A stretch of 64,000 bases of DNA from Streptomyces diastatochromogenes (lineage in GTDB: Bacteria > Actinomycetota > Actinomycetes > Streptomycetales > Streptomycetaceae). Below, in pieces: positions 39,065 to 47,766 of the stretch; positions within the stretch are counted from its first letter, which is position 1, and each line of letters begins with the position of its first letter. The notes below the pieces were generated by a model. The model was not told the DNA's origin. It made no database searches and was given only the letters and a program-made list of their open reading frames with translations. A program made the translations under genes and the position numbers. Where the stretch lies: the NCBI RefSeq assembly GCF_002242805.1, contig NZ_MCGQ01000014.1, forward strand, positions 62,001 through 126,000. Direction: 5' to 3'.

Positions 39065-42061
39065 ATGGCGTCGACACGTGTCCACCTCGTGCTGGTGCAC
39101 GGCCTCTTCTCCTCCGCCAAGGTGTGGAAGGCGTTCGAAACGCTCATCGGAACCGACCCCGAACTGGCCGACTGGGTCAGCGTCCACCCCTTCGAGTACG
39201 ACTCCCCTCTCATCCGGCTCCGGCCCGACCGCCGGGTCGCCGAGACCGATGACGTCGCAGACCAGCTGGGGACCTTCCTGGAGACCGAACTCGCCGACGC
39301 CGAGCGGATCGTGCTCGTCACCCACAGCCAGGGCGGCCTGGTCGTACAGCGCTTCCTGGCCCGCAAACTGTGGAACGGCGAGGGCCACGAGCTGGCCCGG
39401 ATCAAGCACTTCACGATGTTCTCCTGCCCCAACACCGGCTCCGGCTTCTTCCTCACCGTCCGCAAGTTCCTCAAACTCTGGCGCAATCCGCAGGAGCAGC
39501 AGCTGAGGCCCTTCGACCGGGCCGTGACGGAGGCCCAGCGGACCGTCCTGAGCGCGGTGGTGCACGCCCGGGGGCACAGCGACAAGGAGTGCCCCATACC
39601 GGTCCGCGCCTACGGGGGCTCCGCCGACGACATCGTGCCGCCGATCGTCGCCCGCGGCGTCTTCCCCAAGGGCGGGGTGGTCACCGCCGACCACTTCTCC
39701 ATCATCCAGCCCGCGGACCGCACCGCCGCCTCCTACCGCGCCGTGCGCGGGGCCCTGATCGAGGTGGCCCGAGCGGCGTCCGTGCGGGAGAGCGCCTTAC
39801 CTCTCGCATCGACAGCCGCGCGACCCAGCACCACCAAAGGCACGGGTGACACCGCCGCCGACGCCCGGATCGCGACGGACGCCGAAGCCGCCGACGGCCC
39901 CTCGTACCCGCCCCCCGCCGCCGAGGACCCGGACCTCGCCCCGCTGCCGCCCCCGCCGTACTGGCAGCTGGACGAAGGCCAGCTGAAGGGGGAGGACCGG
40001 CACGGTCTCGTCGCCCACCTCCTGTCCGAGCAGGCCCGCCGGCGCGTACACGTCGTGGCGGGCCCGGGCGGGTCGGGGAAGAGCCGGATCGCCCTGGAGG
40101 CCGCCGACCGCGCCCGGCGCGCCGGACACCGCGTCTGGTGGGTGTCGGCACCCGAGCTGAGTCTCCGCATGCGCATGATCGCCCGCGATCTGGGCGCCCC
40201 GTCGATCACCGTGGAACGGGCCTGGCTCGTCGGCACGGCCATGGACCTGGTCTGGACCCTCCTCGACGCCTGCCCCGAACCCTGGCTGCTGATCTTCGAC
40301 AACGTCGACGACCCCGAGCGGCTCGGCTCCCGCGACGGCCCGGCCGCCAGCGGGACCGGCTGGCTGCGCACACCGCAGAACGCCAAGGGCACCGTGATCG
40401 TCACCAGCCGGGTACGCAGCCGGCACGCCTGGGGCGACGCCAGCCGCGTCCATCAGGTGCTGCCCCTGGACGACAACGACGGTGCCTCCATGCTGCTGGA
40501 ACGGACCGGGGGCCTCGGCGGCACCAACGAAGACGCGCGCAGGCTGTCGCGGCAGTTGGGCGGGCTGCCACTCGCCCTGCGACAGGCCGCCGACGTGATC
40601 AAGGCCGTTCACCAGAGCCAGATCTCACTGGACAGCGACATCAGGGACTTCGAGACCTTCCGCCGTACCGTCGCCCCTCGCGTCGACACCGCCGCGGACC
40701 AGGACGGACCGCACCTGAGTGAGCTGCTGGGCCGGGAGATCGTGGAAAAGGTCTGCGGGATCGGCATGGACCTGCTCACCCAGCACGAACTGCCCCAGGC
40801 GCCGACCCTGCTGAAGGTCTTCGCCTGCCTGAGCATCGCCCCCATCCCCTACCGCTGCCTCCTCACCGACTCCGCACTCGCCCAGTCCCCGCTCTTCCCC
40901 GGCGCCACCCCCGCACGCACCAGCGCCCTTCTGGCGGGTCTGGAGGAGCTCGGACTCGTGGACGCGTACGAACGTGAGGGCGTCGCCGACCGCCGGCTGG
41001 CCGGCGTACTGACCCTGCATCCCGTCGTGCACGGTGTCCTGCGCGAGGACGAGGAGGTGCGCAAGCGGCCCGCGGACTACTACGGACTGGCCGTGCGCAT
41101 GCTCCGGTCGGCCATCCAGCACAGCAACCCCGACCACCCCGCCAACTGGCCCCTGTGGGCCGCGCTCTCCCCGCACGCGCTGGAGGTGTCCCGGGCCTGC
41201 CTGCTCGGCGACCTCAGGCTGTCCGACCGCTCCGTGCGCACCGAGGCCCTGGAACTGGCCCGGCTGACCGCCCGCTACCTCATAGCCACGGGGCTGCTGG
41301 GGCCCGCGTACGACCTCGTCCTCCCCCTCGTCGAGCGCTGCTCTTCGTTCGGCTTCGACAGCGACGACCGCGAGATCCTCGGCCTGCGCCACGAGCAGGG
41401 GCGTGTCCACCTCGACAGGGAGCAGTTGCCCCTGGCCGAGCAGGTGCTGGGCCGCGTGGTGCGGGTGCGGACCCGGATCCTGGGGGAGAACCACGCCGAC
41501 ACCCTGGCCAGCAGGCACAAGCTGGCCCGCGCGATCAACGAGCAGGCCGGCCGGGAGGCCGAGGCCGAGGTCATGCTGCGCTCCATCGTCGAGGCGGAGA
41601 ACGAGGTGCGCGGACCCGAGCACTACGACACCCTCGTGGTGCGCCACACCCTGGCTCGGACGATGCTCGCCCGCGGGGCACACCGCGAGGCCGAGGCGGA
41701 GGCCCGGGAGATACTGAGCATCAGCCGCCGCAACCACTGGCCGCCCGCCACACCGGAGATCCTGCGGGTACAGGAGACCCTGACGCACTCGCTGCTGCGC
41801 CAGGACCGCGCCCGTGACGCGGAGCAGGTCATCCGCGAGGCGCTGCAGCACGCCTCCCAGCCTGCGGACTCCAACGTCGTGATGCGGCTCCGATTCACTT
41901 TCGTCCTCGTACTTCTCGGCATACGTGGGCGTACACCCGAAGCGGTGAAGGAGTTGCGGGCACTGGTGCGCGACCTCGACCGGGTGGTGACCTCGGAGCA
42001 CCCGCTGTCCGTGCAGGCCAGGGCGCTCCTCGAAACGGCTGTTCGGGAGATGCCGACCTGA
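39065..42061 (+). CDS. alpha/beta-hydrolase/NB-ARC/TPR STAND protein (NLR-like), with a TTA codon
   Basis: A 998-residue multidomain protein. Residues 1-230 are an alpha/beta hydrolase with nucleophile S88 (THSQGG, first glycine replaced by threonine), D188 or D189 and H210. A Pro/Ala-rich linker follows. Residues 320-600 are an NB-ARC ATPase: P-loop GPGGSGKS (333-340), Walker B LLIFD (408-412), IVTSR and GLPL (500-503). Residues about 750-990 are kinesin-light-chain-like TPRs (ENHADTLASRHKLA, PEHYDTLVVRHTLA). Effector, switch and sensor order matches NLR-type immune receptors, so a ligand-triggered hydrolase is inferred. L245 is encoded by TTA. GGAGG lies 6 bases before ATG 39065. Confidence 0.88.
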   Translation: MASTRVHLVLVHGLFSSAKVWKAFETLIGTDPELADWVSVHPFEYDSPLIRLRPDRRVAETDDVADQLGTFLETELADAERIVLVTHSQGGLVVQRFLARKLWNGEGHELARIKHFTMFSCPNTGSGFFLTVRKFLKLWRNPQEQQLRPFDRAVTEAQRTVLSAVVHARGHSDKECPIPVRAYGGSADDIVPPIVARGVFPKGGVVTADHFSIIQPADRTAASYRAVRGALIEVARAASVRESALPLASTAARPSTTKGTGDTAADARIATDAEAADGPSYPPPAAEDPDLAPLPPPPYWQLDEGQLKGEDRHGLVAHLLSEQARRRVHVVAGPGGSGKSRIALEAADRARRAGHRVWWVSAPELSLRMRMIARDLGAPSITVERAWLVGTAMDLVWTLLDACPEPWLLIFDNVDDPERLGSRDGPAASGTGWLRTPQNAKGTVIVTSRVRSRHAWGDASRVHQVLPLDDNDGASMLLERTGGLGGTNEDARRLSRQLGGLPLALRQAADVIKAVHQSQISLDSDIRDFETFRRTVAPRVDTAADQDGPHLSELLGREIVEKVCGIGMDLLTQHELPQAPTLLKVFACLSIAPIPYRCLLTDSALAQSPLFPGATPARTSALLAGLEELGLVDAYEREGVADRRLAGVLTLHPVVHGVLREDEEVRKRPADYYGLAVRMLRSAIQHSNPDHPANWPLWAALSPHALEVSRACLLGDLRLSDRSVRTEALELARLTARYLIATGLLGPAYDLVLPLVERCSSFGFDSDDREILGLRHEQGRVHLDREQLPLAEQVLGRVVRVRTRILGENHADTLASRHKLARAINEQAGREAEAEVMLRSIVEAENEVRGPEHYDTLVVRHTLARTMLARGAHREAEAEAREILSISRRNHWPPATPEILRVQETLTHSLLRQDRARDAEQVIREALQHASQPADSNVVMRLRFTFVLVLLGIRGRTPEAVKELRALVRDLDRVVTSEHPLSVQARALLETAVREMPT

Positions 42062-42183
42062 AACCTCCTCTATTCACGCGGAGTTGAGCGGAACCTTCGC
42101 CGGGGGTGGCGGGCTTGCGCGTAGCCTGACGGTGCCTCACCCTGTGTGACGCGTCCCCTACCGAAACGCTCGGAGGTTCGCCG

Positions 42184-42375
42184 ATGACTTCTCTCCCCCC
42201 TGATACCCACGACGACCAGGCCCTGACATGGGGCGCTCCGGGGAGCGACCTGGAGGAGATGCAGGCGGAGTTCGGCCGGCGAATCGCGATGGAAGCGCTG
42301 GAGGCAGGACGCCAGGCACTCGAACTCGACGCGAAGACCGCGTTCCGCGCCACCGGCGGAGCGCATCCCGGATAG
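42184..42375 (+). CDS. 63-residue acidic helical protein of unknown function
   Basis: ATG 42184 has GGAGG 8 bases upstream, in the same CGGAGGTTCGC context as the STAND gene start. The protein (MTSLPPDTHDDQALTWGAPG, then a helix DLEEMQAEFGRRIAMEALEA, ending TAFRATGGAHPG) has no cysteine, no signal and no membrane segment. Codon third positions are less GC-rich than neighbours (TCT, CCT, GAT, ACA, CGA, GAA). It lies between the STAND gene and the oxygenase. It could be a small regulator or a precursor-like substrate of the oxygenase; I do not recognise the family. Confidence 0.65.
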   Translation: MTSLPPDTHDDQALTWGAPGSDLEEMQAEFGRRIAMEALEAGRQALELDAKTAFRATGGAHPG

Positions 42376-42421
42376 GCGCCGATGAATTTCCGCTGTCTTT
42401 CACCATGTCGGGGGCTCACGA

Positions 42422-43252
42422 ATGACTTCAGGGAAATCCACGCAGGGGTTATCGCCGACCACGTCGCACGACCCGTTCTTCCGCGCAGCCACCGCGCCCG
42501 CCTTCACCCATGACCTGCTCGCCGGTCTCGCCGCCGGACGGTACGCGGCGGTCCGGGTGCCCGGTTTCCTGCCCCGGGAGCGCTGCGACGAGGTGCTCGC
42601 CGCCCTGGAGGCACGGGCCTTCGACTCGTACGGGAAGGCCCGCGTCCAGCCGCCGGTGATGCGGTTCGGCGTGGGAATCAGCGACCACATGGCGGAGGGC
42701 GGGGTCTCCGAGAGCTACTGGAGCGCTCTGGAGGGCCACCGCGAGGTCTGGCAGGGCCTCGGCCTCTCCTTCGACCCCTTCCGCGCCTGCCGGGAAGGGC
42801 TCGGCGCGCACTGGCCCGGTGGCGTGGCGGTCGGCCGAAGGGGCGGGCGGCAACTCGGCGACGGCGTGGCCAGGGAACCCAACCAGGGCTTCCAGGTCCA
42901 CTTCGACGACGCGCTGCGCGAGTACGCGGGGGACCTGCTGGACGAACCCATAGTCGGCCAGTTCGCGTTCAACCTCTACCTCAGCGTGCCTCCCTCGGGC
43001 GGCGAGACGGTCCTGTGGCGGCACCGGTGGCAACCCGAGGACGAGGCGTACCGGTTGCCGGCCTCCTACGGGTACGACGAGGCGGTGGTGCGGGGCGCCG
43101 AATTCCTCGAGATCGCACCGCGGGTGGGCGAGGCGCTGCTGATCGACCCGCGCTACTTCCACGCGGTACGGCCCAGTCGGGGCGCCCGCCGAATCGCACT
43201 GGGATTCGCGGTGGGTCTCGCCGCGTCCGGCCGGTTGCTCACCTGGGCCTGA
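42422..43252 (+). CDS. 2-oxoglutarate/Fe(II) oxygenase-like protein, with a TTA codon
   Basis: A 276-residue double-stranded beta-helix protein. Candidate iron ligands are H160 and D162 (VHFDDAL) and H247 (RYFHAVRPSRGARRIALGF), with R257 placed to bind 2-oxoglutarate. FAFNLYLSVPPSGGETVLW is the central strand typical of prolyl-hydroxylase-like folds. Substrate is unknown. Codon 10 is TTA (42449-42451), predicting dependence on the bldA tRNA. A GGGGG site lies 8 bases before the ATG. It follows the 63-residue gene after 46 bases, so they are probably co-transcribed. Confidence 0.82.
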   Translation: MTSGKSTQGLSPTTSHDPFFRAATAPAFTHDLLAGLAAGRYAAVRVPGFLPRERCDEVLAALEARAFDSYGKARVQPPVMRFGVGISDHMAEGGVSESYWSALEGHREVWQGLGLSFDPFRACREGLGAHWPGGVAVGRRGGRQLGDGVAREPNQGFQVHFDDALREYAGDLLDEPIVGQFAFNLYLSVPPSGGETVLWRHRWQPEDEAYRLPASYGYDEAVVRGAEFLEIAPRVGEALLIDPRYFHAVRPSRGARRIALGFAVGLAASGRLLTWA

Positions 43253-43278
43253 ACGCCGGGCCGACCTGGCCATTCCCT

Positions 43279-43293
43279 TTGACGTGACGTCAA
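43279..43293. promoter_or_regulatory. 15-base perfect palindrome upstream of the PhzF-like gene
   Basis: TTGACGT-G-ACGTCAA has perfect 7-base arms. The decamer CCCTTTGACG occurs here (43275-43284) and again 36 bases on (43311-43320), where it forms the -35 region of the next promoter. It is a probable operator. Confidence 0.5.
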
Positions 43294-43314
43294 TTATTCG
43301 TTCGAGCACGCCCT

Positions 43315-43344
43315 TTGACGCTCAAGTGGCGGAGTGGCTAGGTT
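43315..43344 (+). promoter_or_regulatory. promoter of the PhzF-like gene, probably leaderless
   Basis: TTGACG (43315-43320), an 18-base spacer and TAGGTT (43339-43344) match Streptomyces housekeeping promoters. Transcription would start at about 43351, the A of the ATG. Confidence 0.6.
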
Positions 43345-43350
43345 CGGGTG

Positions 43351-44190
43351 ATGGACATCCTGCGCTACGTGGCCTTCAGCACCGACCCGCTGGGCGGAAA
43401 CCCGGCGGGTGTGGTGCTGAACGCCGCAGGCATCGACGAGGCGACGATGGGTGCCATCGCGGCCGAGATCGGCTACTCGGAGACGGCCTTCGCCGCACCC
43501 CGGCCGGACGGGGCATTCGACATTCGCTACTTCAGCCCGAAGGCCGAAGTACCCTTCTGCGGCCACGCCACCATCGCCACCGCAGTCGCCCACGCCCACC
43601 AGCACGGTGTCGGCGACCTGCTGCTGCACACCATGGCCGGACCGGTCCCCGTGACCACCTCGACGCGCCCGGACGGCTCGGTCGTCGCCACCCTGGTGAG
43701 TGTCGAACCCCGCACGGCGGAGATCACCGGACCCGACCTGGCCGAGCTGCTCGCCGCCCTCCGCTGGTCCGCCGCCGATCTCGACCCCGCACTGCCGCCC
43801 CGGGTCGCCTATGCCGGCGCCTGGCATCCGGTCATCGCGGCCGCCAGCCGGGAGCGCCTCGCCGACCTCGACTACGACATGTCCGCGCTCGGCGCCCTCA
43901 TGGCGCGCCGGGAATGGGTCACCATCGCCCTGGTCCGACGCGAGACGGACACCGTCTTCCACGTCCGCAACCCCTTCCCGCCCGGCGGCGTCGTCGAGGA
44001 CCCGGCCACCGGCGCCGCCGCTGCGGCCCTCGGCGGCTATCTCCGGAGCATGGGTCTCATCGAGCCACCCGCCGTGCTGACGATCCATCAGGGCGTGGAC
44101 ATGGGCCGTCCGAGCCTCCTCACGGTGGGCGTCCCGGCAGACCCGTCGAGCGGTATCGAGGTGACGGGCACGGCGGTTCGCCTCGCCTGA
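43351..44190 (+). CDS. PhzF family isomerase/epimerase-like protein
   Basis: A 279-residue PhzF-fold protein, a duplicated diaminopimelate-epimerase-like barrel. Family marks are GNPAGVVLNAAGIDEATM, GYSETAFAAP, FCGHATIATAVAHAH and DPATGAAAAALGGYLR. PhzF proteins isomerise or epimerise small metabolites with an acidic residue; without phenazine genes nearby the substrate is unknown. ATG 43351 is chosen because the promoter places the transcript start on it; GTG 43348 is the alternative. It is followed by a bidirectional terminator and converges on RidA. Confidence 0.9.
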   Translation: MDILRYVAFSTDPLGGNPAGVVLNAAGIDEATMGAIAAEIGYSETAFAAPRPDGAFDIRYFSPKAEVPFCGHATIATAVAHAHQHGVGDLLLHTMAGPVPVTTSTRPDGSVVATLVSVEPRTAEITGPDLAELLAALRWSAADLDPALPPRVAYAGAWHPVIAAASRERLADLDYDMSALGALMARREWVTIALVRRETDTVFHVRNPFPPGGVVEDPATGAAAAALGGYLRSMGLIEPPAVLTIHQGVDMGRPSLLTVGVPADPSSGIEVTGTAVRLA

Positions 44191-44198
44191 GCGGGCGC

Positions 44199-44220
44199 CG
44201 GCGGGCGCTAGCGCCCGCCG
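44199..44220. terminator. bidirectional terminator between the PhzF-like and RidA genes
   Basis: A 22-base perfect palindrome with 11-base arms (CGGCGGGCGCT and its complement) lies 9 bases after the PhzF stop. It contains the RidA stop codon (44208-44210), so it serves both convergent genes. Confidence 0.8.
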
Positions 44221-44684
44221 TCCTCGGATACCTCCAGAACGACCTCGATCTCCACGGGTGAGTCGAGCGGCAGGACGTTCATGCCGACCGCGCTGCGCGC
44301 ATGCCGGCCCGCCGCTCCGAACAGGTCGACGAGCAGCTCGCTGGCCCCGTCCACCACCGTGGCCTGCCGGACGAAGCCGGGGGCGGAGGACACGTACCCG
44401 ACCACCTTCACCACCCGGACCACCGTCTCCAGGGGTGCGACCGCGTCCGCGGCCGCCAGCGCCGCCAGCGCGCACTGCCTGCTGAGCTCCTTCCCCCGCT
44501 CCAGCGACACCTCCGCGCCGACCCGTCCGGTCGCGGTCAACTCCCCGTCGGTCAAAGGGATCTGGCCGGCGACGAAGACATAGCTGCCGCTGCGCACGGC
44601 GGGCACGTAGGTCCCCTTCGGGGCACTCACCTCCGGCAGTCGCAGACCGAGCCCGGCAAGCCGCTCGCGGACGTCAGTGGTCAT
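44208..44684 (-). CDS. RidA family protein
   Basis: A 158-residue YjgF/YER057c/UK114 protein. The family core is YVPAVRSGSYVFVAGQIPLTDG, and the pocket arginine lies in FGAAGRHARSAVGMNVLPLD, with PVEIEVVLE at the end. RidA proteins hydrolyse reactive enamines and imines from PLP enzymes. The longer form is of the YjgF-like Rid subgroup often seen in Actinobacteria. ATG 44684 is preceded by AGGAGGG. Its 3' end lies within the shared terminator. Confidence 0.92.
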   Translation of the reverse strand: MTTDVRERLAGLGLRLPEVSAPKGTYVPAVRSGSYVFVAGQIPLTDGELTATGRVGAEVSLERGKELSRQCALAALAAADAVAPLETVVRVVKVVGYVSSAPGFVRQATVVDGASELLVDLFGAAGRHARSAVGMNVLPLDSPVEIEVVLEVSEDGGR

Positions 44685-45083
44685 GGGCCCTCCTGGTGAC
44701 CTGGACGACGGGAGTCATCGTCCCACCGCCCCGGCCCCGACGGGGCGGACTCACGCCATGCGCCTGCTGGGCCCACAGAGGCAAGGCCAAAGCGGTTACT
44801 TTCCGTAAGGTTTTGTGGGAGTGTGCCCGCGGTGTGCGGGCACCCTCGGGGGGATGGGGGTGCCGGGTGTGAGGTGCGCGAGGGGACCTGAGTCGTCGTG
44901 GAACCCTCGATCGCCCGTCGGTTCCGATGACCGCTTTTGAGCAGGTAGTTTCGATCTTTTTCGGGTTGGTTCGATGGGTGCGACGAGGTTATCGGTCTGT
45001 CGTACGAAGCCTCATACCAGAGCGGGACCCTTGGCGGGGGACTTTGTCAACTGCCCACCGCACATGATGCGTAGGCGACTACT
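44685..45083. other. 400-base intergenic region between ridA and the conservon
   Basis: No gene is recognised. It contains one perfect hairpin, GTGCCCGC/GCGGGCAC at 44823-44843 with a 5-base loop. AT content rises towards 44930-45000 (TTTTGAGCAGG, TTTCGATCTTTTTCGGG), consistent with divergent promoters for ridA and cvnA. TTGTCA at 45044 is the best -35 candidate for the conservon, but no -10 at normal spacing is convincing. Confidence 0.5.
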
Positions 45084-47252
45084 GTGAGTGTCCGGATGGC
45101 AGCCCGACGGACCAGTACGAGGACGCAGATGTCTCACCTCCGTGCACCGGCCGCCCCTGCCGACCGCCGTGAGGGCGGCCGGCACGGACGACCGGTCGCC
45201 CGACCCGCTCCCGCACTGCCCGAGACGCACATACGGCCTCAGCTCATGCGGCTCGCCGTGCTGCCGCCCGTCGCGGTCGCGCTCAGCGCCAGCGCGGCCG
45301 TCCTGTTCAGCATCCGCTCCACCGGCGCACGCCCCGGCCCCACCCTGTGGGCCGTGCTCGCCGGAGCGGTCGCGGTGACCCTCGCGGGCATCGTGATCGC
45401 CGCCGTCGCCGCGGACCGCGCCGCCCGCTCGGTCAGCGACCGCGTCGACGCGCTGCGCCGCAGCGCCGCCCAGGGCGAGGCGGATCTGCGGGCCCTCGTC
45501 GAGGCGCTGCGCCACGGCGAGACCCCGCCGCAGCGCGGCTCGCGCCGCCGGCCGCCCGAGGACGCCGACGACTTCGAGCTGCTCGCCGCCGACCTGGCCC
45601 ACGCGTACGACGGCGCCGTCACCGCCGTCGTGCAGGCCGCCCAGCTCTCCAGCCAGGCGGGCAGCGAGCAGAAGCTCGAGGTCTTCGTCAACCTCGCGCG
45701 ACGGCTCCAGTCCCTGGTGCACCGGGAGATCTCGATCCTGGACGACCTGGAGCACGAGATCGAGGACCCGGAACTCCTCAAAGGCCTGTTCCACGTGGAC
45801 CACCTGGCCACCCGGATCCGGCGGCACGCCGAGAACCTCGCCGTGCTCGGCGGCGCCGTCTCCCGCCGGCAGTGGAGCAACCCGGTGAACATGACCGAGG
45901 TGCTGCGCTCCGCCATCGCCGAGGTCGAGCAGTACTCCCGGGTCAAGCTGGTGCCGCCCATCGACGGCGAACTGCGCGGCCACGCCGTCGCCGACGTCAT
46001 CCACCTGCTCGCCGAACTCGTCGAGAACGCCACGGTGTTCTCCGCCCCGCACACGCAGGTGCTGCTCCGCGCCAACCTCGTCACCTCCGGGCTCGCCGTG
46101 GAGGTCGAGGACCGCGGACTCGGCATGCCGGTCGGCGAGCAGAACAAGATGAACGCCCTGCTCGCCGACCCCGACCAGGTCAATGTCGCGAGCCTGCTGG
46201 CCGACGGCCGTATCGGCCTCTACGTCGTCTCCCAGCTCGCCCGGCGCCACGGCATCGGCGTGCGCCTGCAGACCAACATCTACGGCGGTGTGCAGGCCGT
46301 ACTCGTCGTCCCGCAGGCGCTGTTGGGCCCGAGGCCGGGCGTACCCGGGGCCGCACCGCAGCCCCAGGACCCGGCGGGGAGCGGCCCGTTGCCGCAGGTG
46401 GGGCGTACCGCATCGGCATCCGCATCCGCTTCCATGGAGCACCGGCCGGGACCCGGAGCAGGGGCGGGCCCCGTTGGCGCCGTGGGCATGAGCGGCACTG
46501 TCGGCGCGAGTGGCTCGGGCAGTGCGCCGGCCGGAGGGCCGGTCGGGACCGGACAGGCCCCGGCGACCGGCCGACGGCGGCACGCACAGGCCGGATACGG
46601 ACACAGCGGCGACCTCGGGAGCGAGGGCGTCCAGAGCGGGGGTATCCAGAACGCGGGCGCACTCAGCGGGCCTTCGCAGGGCGCGGGCTCACCCCCGCCC
46701 CCGCTCCCCGTCCGCGGCGTCCATGAGCAGCGGCCTGCCATCGCCGAGGCCGTGCCCGGGATCAGCGCCGAGGACCGGCCGGTGCTGGAGGGACACGCGG
46801 GCACCCTGCCCGCCCCGCGCACCGGTGCGGTCCGGGGCACCATCGGCAAGCCCCAACTGCCCCGCCGGCGCGCCCAGGAGCACATCGTTCCCCAACTGCG
46901 CGGCGGCCCGGCCCCCCGCCAGGACGGCGATGTCGTCCCGGGTCACGACCCCGGCCTGATGGCGGCCTTCCAGCGGGGGATCGGACTCGCCGAGGCACAG
47001 CAGAACATGGAGTCGGCCTACGGGGACGCACCTCGTACGGAGGCCGCACCCGGGGTGACCGGATACATCGATATGGGCCCGGCACACAGGGCACCGGCCA
47101 CGGTCACGCCCCATATGAGCCCTGCACACATGGATGCACACCCCATGGACGCGGCCAACCCCCTGGCCTCGACGCCCATATCCCAACTGCACACGCACAG
47201 CCCCGTATCCGAGGGCACCGGCCGATCCGACGGGAGCGCACCGGCCGGATGA
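45084..47252 (+). CDS. cvnA: conservon sensor-kinase-like protein CvnA
   Basis: A 722-residue membrane protein. Two hydrophobic segments near residues 50-110 precede a coiled region with VDHLATRIRRHAENLAVLGG, the dimerisation-like helix of this family, then a HATPase with LAELVENATVFSAP and VEDRGLGMPVGEQNKMNALL. The last 280 residues are a disordered Gly/Pro/Ala tail (GMSGTVGASGSGSAPAGGPV). CvnA-B-C-D form a membrane complex resembling a G-protein-coupled system. The start is GTG 45084; ATG 45129 is an alternative. The end overlaps an alternative start of cvnB by ATGA. Confidence 0.92.
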   Translation: MSVRMAARRTSTRTQMSHLRAPAAPADRREGGRHGRPVARPAPALPETHIRPQLMRLAVLPPVAVALSASAAVLFSIRSTGARPGPTLWAVLAGAVAVTLAGIVIAAVAADRAARSVSDRVDALRRSAAQGEADLRALVEALRHGETPPQRGSRRRPPEDADDFELLAADLAHAYDGAVTAVVQAAQLSSQAGSEQKLEVFVNLARRLQSLVHREISILDDLEHEIEDPELLKGLFHVDHLATRIRRHAENLAVLGGAVSRRQWSNPVNMTEVLRSAIAEVEQYSRVKLVPPIDGELRGHAVADVIHLLAELVENATVFSAPHTQVLLRANLVTSGLAVEVEDRGLGMPVGEQNKMNALLADPDQVNVASLLADGRIGLYVVSQLARRHGIGVRLQTNIYGGVQAVLVVPQALLGPRPGVPGAAPQPQDPAGSGPLPQVGRTASASASASMEHRPGPGAGAGPVGAVGMSGTVGASGSGSAPAGGPVGTGQAPATGRRRHAQAGYGHSGDLGSEGVQSGGIQNAGALSGPSQGAGSPPPPLPVRGVHEQRPAIAEAVPGISAEDRPVLEGHAGTLPAPRTGAVRGTIGKPQLPRRRAQEHIVPQLRGGPAPRQDGDVVPGHDPGLMAAFQRGIGLAEAQQNMESAYGDAPRTEAAPGVTGYIDMGPAHRAPATVTPHMSPAHMDAHPMDAANPLASTPISQLHTHSPVSEGTGRSDGSAPAG

Positions 47253-47329
47253 CCGCCCTCCACAGTCCCGTACCCACCCCCACCCCCAGCGCTCCCGCTG
47301 ACCTTCGTATCCCAAGGAGTCGATCCACC

Positions 47330-47764
47330 ATGGCGAGCGACGCGCCGACCGCCCAGGCATCCGACCTCGACTGGCTGCTGAGCGGCCTAGTACAGCGCGT
47401 ACCCCACACCACCAGCGCGGTGCTCCTGTCCTGCGACGGACTGGTGAAGTCCGTGCACGGCCTCGATCCCGACAGCGCCGACCACATGGCGGCCCTGGCC
47501 TCCGGTCTGTACTCCCTCGGCCGCAGCGCGGGCGTCCGGTTCGGCGACGGCGGGGACGTCCGCCAGGTCGTCGTGGAACTGGACTCGACGCTGCTGTTCG
47601 TCACCACCGCCGGTTCCGGCACCTGCCTCGCGGTGCTCGCCGGCCGCGAGGCCGACGCCGCCGTGCTCGGCTACGAGATGGCGATGCTGGTCAAGAGCGT
47701 CCGTCCGTACCTGGTGACAGCGCCCCGGCAGCACGCCGTCGAATCCACGGCGATGAGGCCTTGA
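47330..47764 (+). CDS. cvnB: conservon roadblock/LC7 protein CvnB
   Basis: A 144-residue roadblock/LC7 domain protein (DLDWLLSGLVQRVPHTTSAV, LLFVTTAGSGTCLAVLAGRE). Roadblock proteins act as regulators of small GTPases and here would act on CvnD. ATG 47330 is preferred because AAGGAG lies 9 bases upstream and the fold starts right after it; ATG 47249, overlapping the cvnA stop, would add 27 residues of Pro/Thr-rich sequence. It is followed directly by cvnC. Confidence 0.93.
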   Translation: MASDAPTAQASDLDWLLSGLVQRVPHTTSAVLLSCDGLVKSVHGLDPDSADHMAALASGLYSLGRSAGVRFGDGGDVRQVVVELDSTLLFVTTAGSGTCLAVLAGREADAAVLGYEMAMLVKSVRPYLVTAPRQHAVESTAMRP

Positions 47765-47766
47765 AC

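Noticed and set aside
45044..45077. TTGTCA and TAGGCG as a leaderless promoter for cvnA
   Set aside because: The spacer would be 22 bases, outside the normal range, so it is not reported as a promoter.
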